64,000 nt of DNA from Bubalus kerabau. Lineage: Eukaryota > Chordata > Mammalia > Artiodactyla > Bovidae. The stretch covers positions 992,001 through 1,056,000 of the forward strand of contig NW_026577925.1 in NCBI RefSeq assembly GCF_029407905.1, written 5' to 3'. The notes below the pieces were generated by a model that saw nothing but the letters and a program-made list of their open reading frames with translations, was not told where the DNA came from and made no database searches. Shown in pieces: positions 59,815 to 64,000 of this stretch. The position numbers were made by a program, and so were the translations under genes. The stretch's first letter is position 1. Each line of letters starts with the position of its first letter.

Positions 59815-62800
59815 GAGGTGCGCCGGGAAGGCCGGGATCACCTTCCACACAAAGTAGGGGAATCAATTCTCCTGTCGCGATCAGGAGGGGAGATGGGGCT
59901 CAGATGAAGTGGTGCCGGGACCCTCGGTGTTCCACTCGAGGGAATCCGGCGTTTCAGGGAACTTTAGGGGTCGCATCAAGGGAGCCAAGTACCGTTTCCC
60001 ACTTCAGGACGGAACATGGGACTTCCCTGGAGACGCTGTAGCGGGCAAGGGCCTCATCCTGTGAAGACGTTGGAACCACGTCGTTTTTCTTGAGTTGCAT
60101 CGGGATTCTCGAAAACGACAGGAATTTCAGGTCTCTCTTGGGTTGGCCCTGGGAAGCCCAATCTTGAATTCGAGTTGCGATGGAAAGCTGGGGGTTCTGC
60201 TCGAGTCACTACAGGGCCAAAGAGACCTCTTCGAGGCGTGTGTCCAGGACCTAATATTCCTTTCAAGGGAAGACAGGGATCCCGGGTTTCCATTCCAGAC
60301 TCCCCCGGGGAGTCAGGACTGGCCTGGAGGGGAAGCAAAGGACTCCGCTTTCCTCTCAAGTCGCGACACGGATCTCTTGGAGCCCACTGAGTGGACTCAA
60401 GGGTGTCGAGCCTCCTCTTCAGTTTGGAGAGAGGACTCGGGATTGCTCTCCAGGCCAGGCAGGAAAAGAAGGCCCTCATCTCGCGATGACGGGGGCGTCT
60501 CATGGGTTTCCTCAGGCTGCTGCGCCCATGGGGGTTTTCTCACGAGGCACGACGAGGACCTCAGGGAGCCTCTCGTGCGGCGCCAGGGAAGTCAGGTCTC
60601 CATGCGCATGGCGAGGGGGAGCTGGTCATCACTCTCGAGTCATGGGAAACGGCTAGGTCCTCAAGAGGCGTTGAAGAAGGACTCTCGAGGTCTTTCTCGG
60701 GTTGCGGCGGGAAACCCTCGTTTCCCTCGACTTCTGCAGGGGACCTTAGGGAACTTCCCAGGGTGCCTCTGAGAGGTGAGGGATGCTGTGTAGTTGGCAG
60801 GGCCTCTCGGGACTCTGCTGGGTTCGGCGCAAAGGAAGAGGGCCTCATCTAGAGGGGAGGCAGGAACCTCAGGCTTCCTCTCGGTTTCGGACTCCGACTG
60901 CACGGTCCCTGCAGTGTTGGGACAGGAGAGTCATGCCTCGTCTTGTCTGAAGAATGGAATTCTGGTTGCCTCTCGAGTTGTTCCGGGAGTCTCAGGCCCC
61001 TTGTCGAGCTGTGTGTAGACCCTGCGGGTTTTTCCGGATGATGCACGGGGGTGTCAGTGCCCCTTCGTGTTGTGCCTTCACCCACAGGGTTGCCTTCGAA
61101 GAGGTGTCCGGGCATCGGGTTCTTATCAAGAGCGGACCGGAAAATCGGGGTCGTTCGGCACGTGGCACCTCACACGTGTCTAGTCTCGAATTTCCTCCTG
61201 AGACCGGCCTCATCCTGAGGTGCGCCAGGAAGGCCGGGAACCCCTTCCAGACCACGCAGGGGAATCGACTCTCCTGTCGCGATCAGGAAGGGAGAAGGGG
61301 CTCAGATGAAGTGGTGCCGGGACCCTCGGTGTTCCCCTCGAGGGAACCCAGCGTGTCGGGGAACTTTTGCGGTCGCATCAAGGGTGTCAAGTACCGTTTC
61401 GCACTTAAGGACGGAACATGGGACTTCCCTGGAGACACCGGGAACTTCGGTGTTCCCCTGGAGTGAGACCGGTATGTTGGGGAACTTTGGGGTCGCATCA
61501 AGAGTGCCAAGTAGCATTTCGAACTTTAAGATGGAACGTGGGACTTCTCTTGAGACTCTAGCTGGCAAGGGCCTCATATTGCGATGAAGGGGGAACCACA
61601 TGGTTTTTAAGACTTGAGGCTGAATTCTCGAATTACGATGGGAAATTTAGACTTCCTCTTGTGTTGACCGTGGGAAGACCAATCTTCCATTCAAATTGTG
61701 AGGGAGAGATGGAGGTTGCTCTCGAGTCACTGTAGGGCAAAATAGACCTCATCTAGGCTTGTGTCTAGGACAAAATGTTCCACTCCAGGGGCGACAGGGA
61801 TCTCGGGGTTGCATTCCAAACTCACCCGGGGAGTCAGGCCTCGTCTCCAGGGAAGCAAAGGACTCCGCTCTCCTCTCGAGTCGCACCGGGTATTTCTTGG
61901 ACCCAACTGAGTGGCCTAAAGGGAGTCAATACTCCTGTGAAGTTTGGAGAGAGGACCAGGAATTGCTCTCCAGGTCAGGCAGGAAAAGAAGGCCCCCATC
62001 TCTCCTTGACGGGGGCATCTTGTGGTTTTTCTCGAACTGCGGCGCCAGTGTGGGTTTTCTCACGAGGTACGATGGGGTACTCAGGGAGCCTCTTGTGTGG
62101 TACTAGGAAAGTCAGTTTTCCTGCTTGTGGCGAGGGGAGCGCGTCCTTGCTCTGGAGTCATGGTAGGGGAATCGGGCATCAAGAGACGTTGAAAAAGGAC
62201 TCTCCAAGTCTTTCTCGGGTTACTTCAGGAAACTCTGGGTTCCCTCGACTTGTGCCAGTGACCTCAGGTAGCTTCTCAGGGAGCCTCTGAGAATTCAGGG
62301 ATACTGTGGTGTTGGGAGGGGCCTCTCGGGACACCACTGAGTTTGGTTCAATGGAAGAGGGCCTCTTCTCTAGTTGAGGCAGGAACCTCAGGGTTCCTGT
62401 CCATTTCTGACTCCAATTGCAGGGTCCCTGAAGAGTTGGGACAGGAGAGTAAGGCCTCGTCTTGTGTGAAGGAATGCAACTTCACTTGCCTCTCGAGTTG
62501 TTCACGGGGTGACAGTCCACATTTGGAGCTGTGAGTGGAATCTGTGGGTTTTTCCAGACGATGCATGGGGATGTCAGTGTCCCTTCGTGTTGTGCCTTCA
62601 TCCACAGGTTTGCCTTCGAAGAGATGTCCGGGCGTCAGGTTCTTATCTAGAGTGGACCGGGAATTCGGGATCTTTCAGCATATGGCACCAACCATGAGGC
62701 TACTTTTCGAATTTCCTCATGAGACCGGCCTCATCCGGAGGTTCGCGGGGAACGTCGGGAACCCCTTGCAGACAAAACATGGGAATCGACCCTTCTGTCG

Positions 62801-64000
62801 CGATCAGGAGGGGTGAAGGGGCTCACAGGAAGTGGTGCCGTGAACTTTGGTGTTTCCCTCGAGTGAGACCGGTATGTCAGGGAACTTTGGGGGTAGCATC
62901 AAGGGTGCCAAGTACCGTTTTGTACTTCAGGATGGAACGTGGGACTTCCCTTGATACGCTGTAGCGGCCAAGGGCCTCATCTTGCGATGACGGGGGAGCC
63001 ACGTGGTTTTTCTCGAGTTGCGGCGGGGTTCTCGAGTTACGACGGGGATTTCAGGCTTCCTCTTGTGTTGGGCCAGGGAAGTCCAATCATCCATTTGAGT
63101 TGCGAGGGAGAGCTGGGGGTTGCGCTCGAGTCACTGCAGGGCAAAGGAGACCTCATCTAGGCTTGTGTCCAGAACCTAATGTTCCTCTCCAAGGGCCACA
63201 GGGATCTCAGGTTTGCATTCCAGACTCACCCAGGGAGTCAGGCCTCATGTCGAAGGGAAGCAAAGGACTCCGCTCTCCTTTCGAGTCGCGACGGGCACCT
63301 CTTGGAGCCCACTTTGTGGCCTAAAGGGAGTCAAGCCTCCTGTGAAGTTTGGAGAGAGGACTTGGGACTGCTCTCCAGGCCATGCAGGAAAAGATGGCCC
63401 TCATCTCGCGATGACGGAGGGATCTTGTGGGTTTTCTCGAGCTGCGGCGCCAGTGTGGGTTTTCACACGAGGTACGACGGGGAGCTCAGGGAGCCTCTCG
63501 TGTGGCGCCAGGGAAGTCAGGTCTCCATGTGCGTGGCGAGGGGGAGCGCATTATTGCTCTCGAGCTATGGTAGGGGAATCTGACCTCAAGACACATTGAA
63601 GAAGGACTCTCGAGGTCTTTCTTCGGTTGTGGCAGGAAACCCTTATTTCCCTCGACTTTTGCCGGTGGCCTCAAGGAGCTTCTCAGAATGCCTATGAGAA
63701 GTTAGGGATACTGTGGAGATGGGAGGGGCCTCTCGGGACTCCACTGGGTTTGTTTTAATGGAAGAGGGCCTCATCTCGGGTTGAGGCAGGAACCTCAGGT
63801 TTCCTCTCCATTTCTGACTCAGATCGAAGCGTGCCTGCAGAGTTGGGATTGGATACTCAGGCCTCGTCTTGTCTGAGGAAGGGAACTCCGCTTGCCTCTC
63901 TCATTGTTTAAGGGGTGACAGGCCAGTTGTGGAGCTGTATGTGGATCCTGCGGGGTTTTCCGGACGATGAACAGGGTTGCCAGTGCCCCCTCGTGTAGTG
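59815..64000. repeat. Seven-monomer higher-order repeat, copy 2 (runs off the window)
   Basis: Repeats 49780 onward with a shift of 10,035 bp, then 10,045 bp after ~52036/62071. By eye I count about ten single-base differences over ~4.2 kb, for example GAGTGGGACC/GAGTGAGACC, GTGACGTTTGG/GTGAAGTTTGG and GGACATAATG/GGACAAAATG. That is above 99.5% identity. A 121-bp duplication lies at 61316-61563. Confidence 0.92.
61316..61563. repeat. 121-bp internal duplication, fourth occurrence
   Basis: Counterpart of 51281-51528 inside the second higher-order repeat copy, giving a 1,520-bp interval (60044-61564). Confidence 0.88.

Larger units (their letters stand above)
21152..64000. repeat. Satellite I (1.715-type) array, ~30 head-to-tail monomers
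   Basis: All monomers share one orientation, with a basic length of 1,402 bp. The length and sequence match bovine satellite I as I know it; sheep and goat satellite I monomers are only ~0.8 kb. Short-range structure is visible too: in the monomer at 33.2-34.6 kb the phrase GGCCTC and close variants falls at 33481, 33634, 33758, 33820, 34004 and 34097. These intervals (153, 124, 62, 184, 93) are close to 5, 4, 2, 6 and 3 times 31, agreeing with the known 31-bp substructure. CTCGAG, TCGA and other CpG sites are very frequent. Frames of up to 332 codons occur on both strands and are ignored as chance. No gene, tRNA or rRNA is seen in the 43 kb. Confidence 0.95.

Noticed and set aside
21152..64000. 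CENP-B box (TTCG....A..CGGG)
   Set aside because: Several TTCG sites were examined, such as TTCGAGTCGCGACGGG near 53236, but the spacing to CGGG does not fit. I found no match in the monomers I read closely.
21152..64000. CRISPR-like direct repeats
   Set aside because: The repeated short phrases are degenerate 31-bp satellite subrepeats without constant repeat/unique spacer structure, in a mammalian genome.

Overview
The window looks like pericentromeric heterochromatin from a cattle-like (Bovini) genome. The evidence is a long head-to-tail array of ~1,402-bp monomers that I recognise as bovine satellite I (the 1.715 g/cm3 satellite), Bov-A and Bov-tA type SINEs found only in ruminants, and a solo ERV long terminal repeat. 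I find no protein-coding gene I can support. The many open frames are by-products of GC-rich tandem repeats with few stop codons.

Layout: (1) 1-1033 is the end of a satellite I block. (2) 1034-11312 is a different tandem array, with half-units of ~0.69 kb and ~0.53 kb alternating to give a ~1.23-kb dimer. It is interrupted at 3520-4817 by an antisense solo LTR with a perfect 6-bp target-site duplication. I do not recognise this array with confidence; an inserted segment of the 1.711-type bovine satellites is one candidate. (3) 11313-21151 holds about 2.2 tandem copies of a ~4.45-kb unit. Each copy begins with a CpG-rich ~120-bp minisatellite, followed by a short segment with a splice-donor-like site and, about 0.5 kb on, an AATAAA signal. 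Copies 1 and 2 then continue into AT-richer sequence with a Bov-A SINE and a Bov-tA-like SINE. Copy 3 stops 5 bases after AATAAA. (4) 21152-64000 is continuous satellite I, about 30 monomers in one orientation.

The satellite I array is layered. A landmark phrase (GGCAAGGGCCTCAT and close variants) falls at 21861, 23265, 24684, 26086, 27488, 28886, 30407, 31809, 33207, 34610, 36012, 37431, 38852, 40252, 41651, 43053, 45357, 46772, 48174, 50009, 51529, 52921, 54328, 55719, 57124, 58645, 60044, 61564 and 62966. Most intervals are 1,391-1,421 bp. Exceptions are explained by a 121-bp internal duplication (four ~1,521-bp monomers), a ~433-bp internal duplication (one 1,835-bp interval) and a ~500-bp deletion (one 2,304-bp interval). 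The last 14 kb is a seven-monomer higher-order repeat of 10,035 bp, repeated almost unchanged from 59815 to the window end. Older, more diverged block duplications link 23.4-27.2 kb with 45.4-49.8 kb, and 28.7-31.6 kb with 49.8-52.8 kb.

The main biological content is a record of satellite evolution: unequal exchange at internal repeats, patchwork conversion, recent block amplification and mobile-element insertions that order the events. The most gene-like hint is the CpG minisatellite, donor-like site and poly(A) signal repeated three times at 11.3-21.2 kb, which could be a short non-coding transcription unit. No functional interplay between genes can be described.
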